From Acidovorax facilis (GTDB taxonomy: Bacteria > Pseudomonadota > Gammaproteobacteria > Burkholderiales > Burkholderiaceae_C): a stretch of DNA of 38,912 nucleotides. The position numbers and the translations under genes were made by a program. This document shows, in pieces, positions 31,107-38,912 of this stretch. Location: assembly GCF_023913775.1 (NCBI RefSeq), contig NZ_JAMXAX010000042.1, positions 1 through 38,912 of the forward strand. Direction: 5' to 3'. Below the pieces are notes generated by a model. That model made no database searches. It saw only the letters and a program-made list of their open reading frames with translations, and had not been told where the DNA came from. The stretch's first letter is position 1. Every line of letters starts with the position of its first letter.

Positions 31107-32128
31107 TGCAGTGCTTCCTCAGGCTGGGTGGTGATTGCCGCAGGGTGGTTGCGCCGTTTCGCGTGGAGCGTCTCGTAGTGAGGGGTGATCCACTGCGCAG
31201 TCAAGGATTGGAGAAGGTCGCTTGCCATGCTGTGTTTGGTGTGTGTATCTGGTTCAAAGACTTCGTGGGGTTGCTTGCCGTGTCTCGTGGTGCGCTCGCG
31301 CATTCTTGCGTGGTCCTCTTGCGAGACCTGCCAGCGCATGTGGGGGAGCACCTGTGTTTCGATGGCATCGGGCAGCTGGGCGTAGTCGAGCAGCAGAGCG
31401 CGTGCTGGGTCGAACTCCTGCGCCATGGCGGCGTAAATACTGCCGAGCATCTGGGCGCAGTACTGCTCGGCAGAGATGGCGTGCATTTCGGCAGGATTGA
31501 CCCCTGCAACATGTCGGCCCAGCGTGCCGGGAATCATAAAGAATGCTCGTTCGCGCATCTGGGACACCAGCACCGCGAGCGGCTCGCGGGTGAGGAAGAC
31601 CCAAGGTGCATCAGGCCAGGCTTTTGCAAACAGCGGTGCCTTGTCGGTGTTCCAGGCGTCCTGCTTGAGGCTCATGGTTTGCAGCGGGGGGCTGGCGCTG
31701 TCGCAGCGCTGCGCCCAGGCGCTGGTCCACGCGCGCAACGCACGGACCACCTGGGCTTCGTCGATCAGCCCACTGGCCAGCGCCTGTCGCACCAGGAAGT
31801 CTACGGGGCCGGGTTCAGACAGTTGCAGGTGGTGCGGGCTTTCTGCCAGCGTTTGTGTGATCAGGGTGGACCCGCAGCGCGACACATGGAAGATGACGAG
31901 CGAAGGATCGAGGCCTGGGGATTGCTCATGCCAGGCCAGCAGGTCGTGAAGCGGCGTCTGGCGCCGAAACGCCAGGTGGAACGGGTGCCTCAGTTGGTTC
32001 TGGATGCCATGCTGGAAAAACGGTTCACGCAGCGGCGCGTCCAGCAGGCGAGCCCAGTCCACCATCACCTGGCCCTGGGCGATGTAAAAGCGAATGGGTC
32101 GCCAGCCGCTGAAGTTCACAGTACCCAT
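31103..32128 (-). CDS. Sulfotransferase family protein
   Basis: A 341-residue cytoplasmic protein with sulfotransferase PAPS-binding elements: the 5'-phosphosulfate loop FHVSRCGSTLITQTL at 80-94 and the 3'-phosphate site TREPLAVLVSQ at 180-190 (R181, S189). Such enzymes move sulfate from PAPS to sugar, tyrosine or lipid hydroxyls; acceptor unknown. No signal or membrane segment. The gene overlaps the hydroxylase gene stop by 13 bases and the binding-protein start by ATGA. The acceptor may be a hydroxyl made by the neighbouring hydroxylase or the operon's exported protein; both ideas are inference. Confidence 0.85.
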   Translation of the reverse strand: MGTVNFSGWRPIRFYIAQGQVMVDWARLLDAPLREPFFQHGIQNQLRHPFHLAFRRQTPLHDLLAWHEQSPGLDPSLVIFHVSRCGSTLITQTLAESPHHLQLSEPGPVDFLVRQALASGLIDEAQVVRALRAWTSAWAQRCDSASPPLQTMSLKQDAWNTDKAPLFAKAWPDAPWVFLTREPLAVLVSQMRERAFFMIPGTLGRHVAGVNPAEMHAISAEQYCAQMLGSIYAAMAQEFDPARALLLDYAQLPDAIETQVLPHMRWQVSQEDHARMRERTTRHGKQPHEVFEPDTHTKHSMASDLLQSLTAQWITPHYETLHAKRRNHPAAITTQPEEALQ

Positions 32129-32967
32129 TGCTCAGTCCATGCGCGGCGCCCGGCCTTCATGGCCGACTCCACGTCCGATGCGTCAAATTGAAAGCCCGCG
32201 GCCTGCCCCATGTGCACGGACTCGCGCACGAAGTCGGCCATGTCGGTGATGGTGCTGAGTCGCTCTGCGTAGTCTGTGTTGGTCCCTACCAGGTCGCGGA
32301 ACTGTATGAACTGGCGCCACGGGTCATCCGCGTAGGGCAGGGGGTCACCGCAGTCGCTCGCGCGCAGGGCATCGACCAAGCGCATGTCCACCGAGGTGTC
32401 GGCCACCAGGTGGACTCGGCTCAGGGTGCCACGGTTGCGCACCCGGTGCGGGCGCGACACATCCACATACCAGCATTCGCCCGCGCGCAGCGGAATGCGC
32501 TCTCCATCCACATGAAAGAACACCCGTTCGCCGGTTTGTAGCGGCACATGCAGGCGAGCCTCACCGCGCCCCACACACAGGTCGGCGTCGGTGTGCTCCT
32601 TGATCTCGCAGCCCGGCAGCAATTGCATCAGCCGCACGGACTTCCATGGCAGTGCCATGGTGTCCAGCATGGCGCGCAGCGTGGGGCATTGGTCCAGGGC
32701 CGGTGTGTCGGCATAGCACGATGCAGCCACATCCACGGGAACGACATCGATAGGTGCCTCGGGCGCAGAACGCAGCGCCAGCGCCTGCCATCCCCCGTCA
32801 TGGCGGCCTTCATTGAAATGAGTGCGCCAGAGGGAGGCCGGCAGCGCATTCACCTCTGCCAGGGCGGCGGCGGTGTCAAACCGCCAGGGCAGCCGTGCTG
32901 TCTGCGCGCCCTGCACCCACAGGCCCCGTGGCGGCAGTTCAGAAAGCGATGATTCCGCAGACGTCAT
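32116..32967 (-). CDS. Aspartyl/asparaginyl beta-hydroxylase family protein
   Basis: A 283-residue cytoplasmic Fe(II)/2-oxoglutarate-type oxygenase of the Asp/Asn hydroxylase family. The double-stranded beta-helix core is seen at about 110-190: [20 protein letters not shown] with H125 and D127, [38 protein letters not shown] with H174 as the second metal ligand. Arg residues 134-138 may bind the co-substrate. The open frame runs upstream into the collagen gene; the true ATG at 32967 overlaps the collagen stop by ATGA. Relatives hydroxylate protein Asp/Asn, lipids or free amino acids. Co-translation with a collagen-like gene suggests a protein target; unproven. Confidence 0.88.
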   Translation of the reverse strand: MTSAESSLSELPPRGLWVQGAQTARLPWRFDTAAALAEVNALPASLWRTHFNEGRHDGGWQALALRSAPEAPIDVVPVDVAASCYADTPALDQCPTLRAMLDTMALPWKSVRLMQLLPGCEIKEHTDADLCVGRGEARLHVPLQTGERVFFHVDGERIPLRAGECWYVDVSRPHRVRNRGTLSRVHLVADTSVDMRLVDALRASDCGDPLPYADDPWRQFIQFRDLVGTNTDYAERLSTITDMADFVRESVHMGQAAGFQFDASDVESAMKAGRRAWTEQWVL

Positions 32968-33806
32968 TGCGTGCAGATGGCGTAAGCATTGCAGGCGGTC
33001 GTCAAAGCGGGAGCGCGGTAGGAGTTCAGCAGGCGGACTGACCAGCCCTGCACCCCGACCGCACAAGCTCCGCCTTCGACGGGACGATTGGCCGCCACAT
33101 AGACACCGTCTGCGTCGATCCCCCCTACGCCACTGGCCCCTTCGTACCCGCCGCCAATGACTTTCTCGCCCGCATTGCAGCAGGAGGTCACTGCGCAGCT
33201 GTCTGCGGAGCCTGTTGCGTTGGCCTGACGAATATTGACAGTGATCGCGTTGCTGCCTGCAGGACCCTGGGGGCCGGTGGCCCCTGTGGCACCTGCCGGG
33301 CCCACCGAGCCGGTGGCACCCGTGGCGCCGGTAAGGCCTGCTGTTCCCTGGGCGCCGGGTGTTCCCGCTGGTCCGGTAGCGCCTGTAGCACCGGCCGAGC
33401 CCGTGGCACCCGTTGGACCTGCGCTGCCCGTGGCGCCGGTGGCACCGGCCGGGCCGGTGGCGCCTGTAGCCCCTGTCAGGCCCGCCGGGCCTGTTGCTCC
33501 TGTTGCACCGGTGGCACCTGTCGCTCCGGTGGTGACCCCGGGAGCACATTGGCCCAGACGCCCGGTCGGGCCGTCAAAACACAGCACATTGGCATTGGTA
33601 TTGGCCGTTCCCGAGAGACTGGGAACCCGCACTTCGCCGGAGTCTTGTACGCGCAGGCGCTCGGTATTGGCCGGCCCCTTGACCACGAATCCTCCACCTG
33701 CCGGGGGCGTGAAACTTATATCCGCAGCGTGGACGGACACAGTGGCCAGTGCCAGGCAGGCCGGACCAGCCCAAAGCGACTTATAGGGGAAAGTGGTGCG
33801 TTTCAT
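32964..33806 (-). CDS. Exported collagen-like protein
   Basis: A 280-residue protein. A signal peptide ends near residue 28 (SVHAAD). Residues 29-90 are a small N-terminal domain with two Cys (76, 87). Then come 30 uninterrupted Gly-X-Y triplets (94-183), mostly GAT, with GPA, GSA, GPT and single GPQ and GTP. The C-terminal 95 residues hold six cysteines (DSC, SCC, GAC, TAC, AIC) and are likely a disulphide-linked trimerisation or binding head. The triplets contain no Asp or Asn; threonine fills many Y positions. It is first in the operon; ATG at 33806. Function not known; bacterial collagen-like proteins are usually surface stalks. Confidence 0.9.
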   Translation of the reverse strand: MKRTTFPYKSLWAGPACLALATVSVHAADISFTPPAGGGFVVKGPANTERLRVQDSGEVRVPSLSGTANTNANVLCFDGPTGRLGQCAPGVTTGATGATGATGATGPAGLTGATGATGPAGATGATGSAGPTGATGSAGATGATGPAGTPGAQGTAGLTGATGATGSVGPAGATGATGPQGPAGSNAITVNIRQANATGSADSCAVTSCCNAGEKVIGGGYEGASGVGGIDADGVYVAANRPVEGGACAVGVQGWSVRLLNSYRAPALTTACNAYAICTQ

Positions 33807-34284
33807 AGAGGTTGAGGGCTAAGGATGCGGGTGGGCAAAGCAGGGCAGCACAGGCCCCGTGGTGCGAAAAGATGGGAGGGGTGACAAATGGCCCGTGGCC
33901 GCGAAGGTGAACGCCCTGACAGGCGCGGGAGCCGGTGGGACCCGTTGCACGGCATGGGCATGCCGGCAGACAGCCCCGGAGGCTGCGCGAATGCGTTCAT
34001 CTTTTCTCCCTTGCGCTGAACTGTTGCTGGCCGCCATGGCGGGTGTGTAGACCCGTTTGGCTCTGGTTGCGGTGCGCTGCCCTGTTCTGTGTGCAGGTTT
34101 CAGCGCGGGCGGAGTGTGCAATAGAAAGCATACTGTGTAAATTGTTAAATGACATGTATCAAACGATACGTGGCGACATGACGTACCTATCCCGTGGGTC
34201 TTGGTGGGCCCGGCCGGGCTGATTTCGGCGGCGCTGGGCCGGGTGTTTTTCCGCCATCTCTGCGCGGAGCGCCACAATCGGGCC
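33807..34284. other. Divergent intergenic region between the collagen operon and the LysR gene
   Basis: A 478-base gap. The segment 34110-34180 is AT-rich for this genome and holds a 20-base near-palindrome at 34153-34172. The remainder shows only short open frames in several phases that resemble no protein. A long leader for the collagen gene is possible. Confidence 0.65.
34153..34172. promoter_or_regulatory. Operator-like palindrome CATGTATC-AAAC-type
   Basis: CATGTATCAAACGATACGTG: GTATC and GATAC pair perfectly around AAAC, with outer CA/TG also matching and one mismatch between. It lies 113 bases before the LysR start and about 350 bases from the collagen start, so a regulator bound here could control both. 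Confidence 0.5.
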
Positions 34285-35178
34285 ATGGATTGGGACCATT
34301 TCCGCTATTTTCTGGAGCTGGCGCGCGCTGGCACGCTGGCAGGCGCCGCCCGCCGCCTTGGGGTGGAGCACACCACCGTGTCGCGCCGGTTGCAGGCGCT
34401 GGAAAAGCAGGTCGGCTCGGCCCTGTTTGCCCGTGAAGCAGGCGGCCACCGGCTGACCGAGGCCGGGCGGCAGCTGATGCCCAAGGTGGAGGCGATGGAG
34501 ACGGCCTTCCTTGCGGTCGAGAGCGCGGCCCCGGGTGTGCGCCAGGGCCTGCACGGCCTGGTGCGCATTGGCACCACCGAAGGTTTTGGCAATTTGATCC
34601 TGGCGCCCCAACTGGCCCGCTTTGCGCTGGGCCACCCGGGTCTGGTGGTGGACCTGCTGGCGCTGCCCCGGCTGGTGCACCTGTCGCGGCGCGAGGCGGA
34701 CATCGTGATCTCGCTGGAGCGCCCGGCGCGCGGGGCGGTGCTGGTGGTCAAGCTCACTGACTATGTGCTGCAGCTGTACGGTGCGCGCAACTACTTGGCG
34801 GGTCATGCGCCCATCCATACGGCTGATGATTTGCGCGGCCACACCTTCATCAGCTATGTCGATGACTTGCTGTTCAGCAAAGAGCTGCAGATCCTGGACG
34901 AGCTGCACCGCCCGGCGCACTTTGCGCTGCGCAGCACCAGTATCCTGGCCCAGTACGAGGCCGCGCGCGTGGGCGCCGGGCTGGCGGTGCTGCCTGCGTT
35001 TGTGGCTGCACAAGACCCGTCGTTGGTCTCGGTGTTGCCCGGCGTGGCGCGGTTTCAGCGCACGTTCTGGATGTCGATGCCAGCAGAGAACAAACACGTT
35101 GCGCGCATGCAGGCCACCTGGGCTTTTTTGCGCGAAACCGTGGCTACGCAGCAGGGGCTGTTGATGCCTTCTGCCTAG
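34285..35178 (+). CDS. LysR-family transcriptional regulator
   Basis: A 297-residue DNA-binding regulator. The N-terminal winged helix-turn-helix is clear: MDWDHFRYFLELARAGTLAG, AARRLGVEHTTVSRRLQALE and LFAREAGGHRLTEAGRQLMP. The C-terminal two-part effector domain follows (about 90-290). The ATG at 34285 was chosen because the family begins MDWDxxRxF; the longer frame adds no homologous residues. From memory, regulators with this HTTVxRRxQALE helix are often divergent from mmsA. Here mmsA is 5 kb away, with the five-gene operon between. It reads away from that operon and may control it, itself, or mmsA. Confidence 0.92.
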   Translation: MDWDHFRYFLELARAGTLAGAARRLGVEHTTVSRRLQALEKQVGSALFAREAGGHRLTEAGRQLMPKVEAMETAFLAVESAAPGVRQGLHGLVRIGTTEGFGNLILAPQLARFALGHPGLVVDLLALPRLVHLSRREADIVISLERPARGAVLVVKLTDYVLQLYGARNYLAGHAPIHTADDLRGHTFISYVDDLLFSKELQILDELHRPAHFALRSTSILAQYEAARVGAGLAVLPAFVAAQDPSLVSVLPGVARFQRTFWMSMPAENKHVARMQATWAFLRETVATQQGLLMPSA

Positions 35179-35190
35179 AGTGTCTAAGTT

Positions 35191-35245
35191 GCTATAGTAT
35201 TGATAGCTTTTGGCGCGCGAATTCTTTGCGCCTGCAGCACTTTTG
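35191..35245 (+). repeat. Degenerate copy G of the dispersed palindromic repeat
   Basis: GCTATAGTATTGATAGCTTT resembles the start of the other copies. A short stem GGCGC...GCGCC follows. The right half is diverged. It lies between the LysR stop and the Nudix gene. Confidence 0.4.
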
Positions 35246-35264
35246 CCTGCAATCCTTTTGGCAT

Positions 35265-35795
35265 GTGACAACCAAGCTCTCAAATCCGTCTGCACCTGTC
35301 CCACGCGTGCGTCAGCGTGTGGCAGCGCTTATCACCCAGCAGGGCCGGGTGCTGCTGCACTGCGCGCAAGGTGACCCCTTCTGGGCGTTACCGGGGGGTG
35401 GTATTGAGCCAGGAGAGACTGCAGCGCAGGCGCTGGTGCGTGAGTTACAGGAAGAGCTGGGGCAGGCGGTGGAACCGGGGGCGCTGTCTTGCGTGGTGGA
35501 GAACTTCTTCTTTCATGCAGATCAGCTGCACCATGAAATTGGACTGTGCCTGCATGCCAGCCCGCTGCAGGATGGCCCCTTGGCAAACGGGGAGGGACCG
35601 TATGAAGGAGTGGAAGGAGGGCGCAGGCTGGTGTTTGCTTGGTTTTCCAGCGATGACCTGGCGCACATGGACATCCGCCCGACCATCCTGCGCAGCTATT
35701 TGCGTGAACTCCTGGCGTGTGGCTCAAGGGGCGTGGCTCACCTTGTGCACCGGGAGGAGCCTCTGCCCTCCATACCGGCTACTTCGCCCGCATAG
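35265..35795 (+). CDS. Nudix hydrolase
   Basis: A 176-residue (if GTG at 35265) hydrolase of nucleoside diphosphates linked to another group. The Nudix box is intact: GGGIEPGETAAQALVRELQE then ELG (about 45-66), fitting Gx5Ex7REUxEExGU. Upstream are RVAALITQQGRVLLHCAQG and FWALPGGGIEPGE. The start is uncertain: the frame opens at a TTG (35226), and neither it nor the GTG at 35265 has a good ribosome site; a GTG near 35320 would still keep the domain. Substrate unknown. It converges with the Sel1-type gene 59 bases downstream. The last 20 residues are a low-complexity tail. Confidence 0.85.
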   Translation: MTTKLSNPSAPVPRVRQRVAALITQQGRVLLHCAQGDPFWALPGGGIEPGETAAQALVRELQEELGQAVEPGALSCVVENFFFHADQLHHEIGLCLHASPLQDGPLANGEGPYEGVEGGRRLVFAWFSSDDLAHMDIRPTILRSYLRELLACGSRGVAHLVHREEPLPSIPATSPA

Positions 35796-35854
35796 AGGAC
35801 TCACTTGGTTGCCCTTGCCTGCACCAGTGGGAACTTGGGGGAGCGAGGGCCGGT

Positions 35855-37120
35855 TCAGCGGCGTGGATAGAGCCCAGTCGTTCGCCACTGCAGTGGCACC
35901 AGGTCATACAAGGGACTTGGCTCCCGCTGCCAGCCATTGGGTGGCGCCGAGGGGCGCGCGCTGGCGGACGAGCCGTTGACGCCCATGTGGAGACCGGCAA
36001 GCTGCTGCATCCATGTGACGTCGATGGTGCCGCCTTGCAAAGGCCTGGAGAAAATCAGCTCTAGCATCTTGCGGGCCTGCGGGTCGCCGCTGCTGGCCGC
36101 CACCTGGTACAGGCGTACAGCCTCGGTGTAGTTGGCGGGTACACCGTCGCCCCGGTGGTACCGCTGGGCCTCCACGTACCAGTCCGCAGCGCTGTAGCGG
36201 GCTGATCGGATGCGGGCGTCGGGATCGCTGTGAAAGCGGCGGGCCAGAAGGTTGGCATTGGCGGCAGCGGCCTCAGACTTTGCAGATGCTGATTGAAATT
36301 GGGCCATCGCCTGTTCGATATCGCCGCTGGCGATGAACTCCAGCCCCAGTTCGTTGCTGGCCTGCGCACTGCCTGCACGCACGGCTTGCGTCAACAGTTT
36401 TTGCAGCGGTGGGATGGCCGCCGCTGGCGCCACCGAGCCGGGGTACCAGTGTGGTGAGGGCGAACGGGGCTCGGCCAACGGGGCCAATGCCTTGGCCGCA
36501 TGCCATTCGAGGTATTTGGCAAGCCCTGGATCGATACGGCCCACCAGCGCAATCCAGTGCATGGCGGTTGAAGGATTGGGCGCTGCCACGCAGCCGCTGA
36601 GCTGGCACCATGCGAGGCCCGCAGGAGCCAGGGGGTGGCCGAGCAGTTGCGCACGTTCAAACCAGTGCTGGGCCTGCGCCGGGTCTGCGGGCATGGCCAG
36701 GCCGTGCAGCGCCAGCAGTCCCAACAGCCACGCCGCATCGGCAGGCGATAGGTCGCCGGATGATCGCGTTGTGGAGACAGGGGGGGAGCGCGGCTTGCGC
36801 ATAAGCGCCCCGTCGCGTTGCGCGGCGCTGCGAAGTTTTTGCAACATCTTCTCCTGCATGGGGTTGTCAGACCCGGGCACCTGGGGGGACGTCGCGTTCA
36901 GGGTGGCGCGATCGATGAAGGTGGTCTCTGCGGGCGTGGGAAGCGCACGTACCGAGGCCAGCACAGGCGCCGCAGTCACCACCGCCAAGACCAGGCACGC
37001 TGCTGTACCCGAGGCCTGCGCCACAGCGCCGTGGAGTGCGCGCCAAGTGCCGTGCGGCGTGCGCAGCCCTTTGATCGTGGACTGCGGGCGCGCCGTGGTG
37101 GTCGAGGGGGTTGTGGTCAT
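35855..37120 (-). CDS. Sel1/TPR repeat protein with N-terminal membrane segment
   Basis: A 421-residue protein. A hydrophobic segment at about 38-58 (ACLVLAVVTAAPVLASV) suggests a membrane anchor or signal. Further on, several Sel1-type helical repeats are visible: SPADAAWLLGLLALHGLAMP then AQAQHWFERAQLLGHPLAP; GSAQASNELGLEFIASGDIEQ; and YVEAQRYHRGDGVPANYTEAVRLYQVAASSGDPQARK (in parts). Such repeats bind other proteins. The C-terminus is Ser/Pro-rich. The ATG at 37120 is taken; the upstream frame extends into the preceding gene. It lies 35 bases after the CsgG-like lipoprotein gene on the same strand, so the two likely act together. No specific function is recognised. Confidence 0.8.
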   Translation of the reverse strand: MTTTPSTTTARPQSTIKGLRTPHGTWRALHGAVAQASGTAACLVLAVVTAAPVLASVRALPTPAETTFIDRATLNATSPQVPGSDNPMQEKMLQKLRSAAQRDGALMRKPRSPPVSTTRSSGDLSPADAAWLLGLLALHGLAMPADPAQAQHWFERAQLLGHPLAPAGLAWCQLSGCVAAPNPSTAMHWIALVGRIDPGLAKYLEWHAAKALAPLAEPRSPSPHWYPGSVAPAAAIPPLQKLLTQAVRAGSAQASNELGLEFIASGDIEQAMAQFQSASAKSEAAAANANLLARRFHSDPDARIRSARYSAADWYVEAQRYHRGDGVPANYTEAVRLYQVAASSGDPQARKMLELIFSRPLQGGTIDVTWMQQLAGLHMGVNGSSASARPSAPPNGWQREPSPLYDLVPLQWRTTGLYPRR

Positions 37121-37155
37121 GGCGTGTGCGCGCACAGTGCTGTGCCTGTGGTCTT

Positions 37156-38901
37156 TCACTTGCGCGGGGCGGGTTGTGCAGGCGCAGTGGCTGCAGCGGG
37201 CAGGGCCCGGCGCGGAACGACCTGCCAGTACACCGCGTTGCCGGTGTAGCCCTCGCTGCCCCAAGCGGTGGCGAAGGCTTCGTTCAAGCGCTCCAGCGCC
37301 CGGTAATTAGGGATGGGCTTGAGCGGCGGGCCGCGCAGCGCTTCGGGCAAACGGGGCGTGCTGTCCTCGTCGGTGGCAAAGCAGGCCACGCCCTCGGTGC
37401 CGGGGCTGGCCGCGTCCATGATGAAGCCGGGGTTGGGGCTCATCCAGTCGGGGATGCGGATGGCCTGGTTGGCGGACACCCAGCCGGTGGTGTTGGCCTG
37501 GTTGGGCAGCAGGCGGATGACCGTGCCCGTTGCGTCGGCCAGATAACACTGCAGGTAGGAGGCGCGCGACACCGTGGCCGACAAGAAGACCTGTTCACCC
37601 ACCTCGAACGCGGTGCGCTCCAGCAATACGTTCTCAATCTGCAGATCGATGCTGCGGGCAGGCGGCGGGTCTCCGTACTTTGCTGCACCCGGATTGTTGC
37701 TCACCACGTTGACTGCGGCATCGGGCGTGGCGGGCCCGACTGCGATGTGCTGCACGGGTTCTGAGTGCGTGCTGGCCCAGCCAATGCGGGCCAGGGTCCC
37801 GTCTGCGGATAGGCCGACAAAGTGGCGCAGCGCCCGTTCGTAGGTCGCAAAGTCCACCACGCCCGTCACCACCATGCCGTTGTCGGCCTGAAAGCGCGCC
37901 AGTGCCCTGCGCAGCGCTGGGTCGTTGTCCGGCAGGGGTTGCGCGACGGGGGCGAGGTAGCCCCGACTGACCAGCGAGCGCGCAATGAGCTGGGTGCGCA
38001 CGGCGGGCGAGCCTTCGTCAAACCAGTCGCGCAGCTGCCGCTGAAAGTCGGGGTGGTTTTGCTCCAGCGTGAGGCATTGCCAGTAGGGCACCCGGGCCCA
38101 TTTGCCAATGAGTTCAATGGTGGCCAGATCCACCAGTGTGCGCACGGCGCCGCCCGATCCCTGGGTGTAGTCCCGTCCCACATTGAACTGCACGCCATAG
38201 GTGCCGATGCGCCCGGCGAGATCAACGCCTTGGCCGCCGTTGCCGATGATGACTTCGTTGGCCGAGTCGAGCCCGGGGATCAGCGTACGAGTGCGAAAGT
38301 CGCCCAGGTGCATCTCCAGCCCGATGATGGTGGCGTTGCGGCTTTGGCTGTAGCCCATGTCGATGCGGGGGCCGGAGAGCCCGGTGTCAAACCGGTTGTT
38401 GATCACGTTCTGGTCCACGAACGAGATGGCGCCCGACAGGTACAGCGCGGGCCGCTGCAGCTGCATCTGGTTGTTGTTGAGCAAGATGGTGGTGAGGTTC
38501 TGCACCGTGTCCTGGCGCGCGATGTCTACCTCGTAATCCACAAAGCGGAAGGCATTGCTCAGGCGCGACATCTGGGACAGTGCCGTGATCACCATGTCCT
38601 TGGTGGCCACGGTGACGCGGGTGGAGTAGTCGGGGATCTGCTTGCTGGTGATCAGTGTGGTGGGCAGCTGTGCGTCGCGCAGCATGTGGTCCATGCACAT
38701 CAGCGAGTCGGAAAAGCTGGAGATGGAACGGGTAGGGCGCACCACGGGGCGGTCGGTGATGGAAGCGAGGCTCTGAAATTCCTGGTCTTTGCGCGGGTCC
38801 CTGGGCGTGGCACAGCCGGCCAGTCCCAGCCCGATGGCAAGCCAAAGCACCCCATGGATCGCGCGCGCCAGGGGGCGTGGGGGGCGAGAGCATGCGGGCA
38901 T
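37156..38901 (-). CDS. Lipoprotein with CsgG-like, peptidoglycan-binding and DUF4384 domains
   Basis: A 581-residue predicted lipoprotein. The lipobox LAGC places the lipid-bearing Cys at residue 30. Residues about 50-290 look CsgG-like, with a repeated pattern of a short helix and a strand: TRVTVATKDMVITALSQMSR, FRFVDYEVDIARQD, and later GRIGTYGVQFNVGRDY. Residues 305-375 (RGYLAPVAQPLPDNDPALRR, ALARFQADNGMVVTGVVD) match a PG_binding_1 domain. Residues 425-520 look like DUF4384 (FEVGEQVFLSATVSRASYLQ, YLADATGTVIRLLPNQANTT). CsgG relatives form outer-membrane secretion pores. The gene heads an operon with the Sel1-type gene. The ATG is within the window, 11 bases from its end. Confidence 0.8.
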   Translation of the reverse strand: MPACSRPPRPLARAIHGVLWLAIGLGLAGCATPRDPRKDQEFQSLASITDRPVVRPTRSISSFSDSLMCMDHMLRDAQLPTTLITSKQIPDYSTRVTVATKDMVITALSQMSRLSNAFRFVDYEVDIARQDTVQNLTTILLNNNQMQLQRPALYLSGAISFVDQNVINNRFDTGLSGPRIDMGYSQSRNATIIGLEMHLGDFRTRTLIPGLDSANEVIIGNGGQGVDLAGRIGTYGVQFNVGRDYTQGSGGAVRTLVDLATIELIGKWARVPYWQCLTLEQNHPDFQRQLRDWFDEGSPAVRTQLIARSLVSRGYLAPVAQPLPDNDPALRRALARFQADNGMVVTGVVDFATYERALRHFVGLSADGTLARIGWASTHSEPVQHIAVGPATPDAAVNVVSNNPGAAKYGDPPPARSIDLQIENVLLERTAFEVGEQVFLSATVSRASYLQCYLADATGTVIRLLPNQANTTGWVSANQAIRIPDWMSPNPGFIMDAASPGTEGVACFATDEDSTPRLPEALRGPPLKPIPNYRALERLNEAFATAWGSEGYTGNAVYWQVVPRRALPAAATAPAQPAPRK

Positions 38902-38912
38902 AGCGGGGCTCA

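Noticed and set aside
33250..33530. Tandem repeat or CRISPR-like array suggested by the repetitive DNA
   Set aside because: The periodicity is 9 bases or multiples and in frame with Gly-X-Y triplets of the collagen-like protein; there are no spacers.
32116..33549. A 477-codon version of the hydroxylase running back through the collagen gene
   Set aside because: The extra N-terminus is an out-of-frame reading of collagen repeats (Arg/Gly/His-rich); the ATGA overlap at 32964-32967 marks the true start.

Overview
This is a high-GC chromosomal segment of a betaproteobacterium, most likely of the family Comamonadaceae (Acidovorax-like). The case rests on gene content and style (exbB/exbD next to xseA, a divided valine-degradation locus, LysR and TonB types) and on a short palindromic repeat of the kind common in that family. 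No rRNA, tRNA, CRISPR array, transposase or integrase was seen.

Layout. 1-4.8 kb holds housekeeping genes: exbB-exbD (minus), xseA, an iron superoxide dismutase, a DUF192 protein and a small exported Lys/Ala-rich protein. 4.95-6.2 kb is the NADP isocitrate dehydrogenase gene. 6.5-12.4 kb is a signalling operon: a three-PAS histidine kinase, a stand-alone receiver, and a 1205-residue receiver-GAF-PAS-PAS-GAF-GGDEF-EAL protein whose GGDEF motif is lost while the EAL site is intact. 12.5-20.9 kb (minus) is a metallophore-type uptake operon: small membrane protein, TonB-dependent receptor, Tat-type solute-binding protein, two permeases, a double ATPase and a class I glutamine amidotransferase. 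Four successive 4-base ATGA overlaps link the last five genes, and a Fur-box-like site precedes the first. 21.3-23.35 kb is a visibly less GC-rich two-gene module: a DUF4062 (TIR-like) protein overlapping an AlbA_2/Schlafen-type ATPase with a winged-helix end, which resembles a defence module. 23.6-29.1 kb (minus) carries valine-degradation genes (mmsB, an isobutyryl-CoA-type acyl-CoA dehydrogenase, mmsA) interspersed with DUF488, TfoX-N and LprI-like genes. 29.4-33.8 kb (minus) is the most unusual block: a tightly packed five-gene operon encoding an exported collagen-like protein, an aspartyl/asparaginyl beta-hydroxylase, a sulfotransferase, an orphan Tat-type periplasmic binding protein and a phage-tail-collar (MdpB-like) protein. 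A LysR regulator reads away from it. 35.3-38.9 kb holds a Nudix hydrolase and, on the minus strand, a CsgG-like/peptidoglycan-binding/DUF4384 lipoprotein followed by a Sel1/TPR protein.

The two observations most worth following are the collagen-hydroxylase-sulfotransferase-collar operon, which looks like a self-contained system for making and modifying a surface fibre, and the dispersed palindromic repeat. Two copies of that repeat lie in the same reading frame inside xseA, where they supply protein sequence. All family calls are made by eye from motifs; no database search was run.
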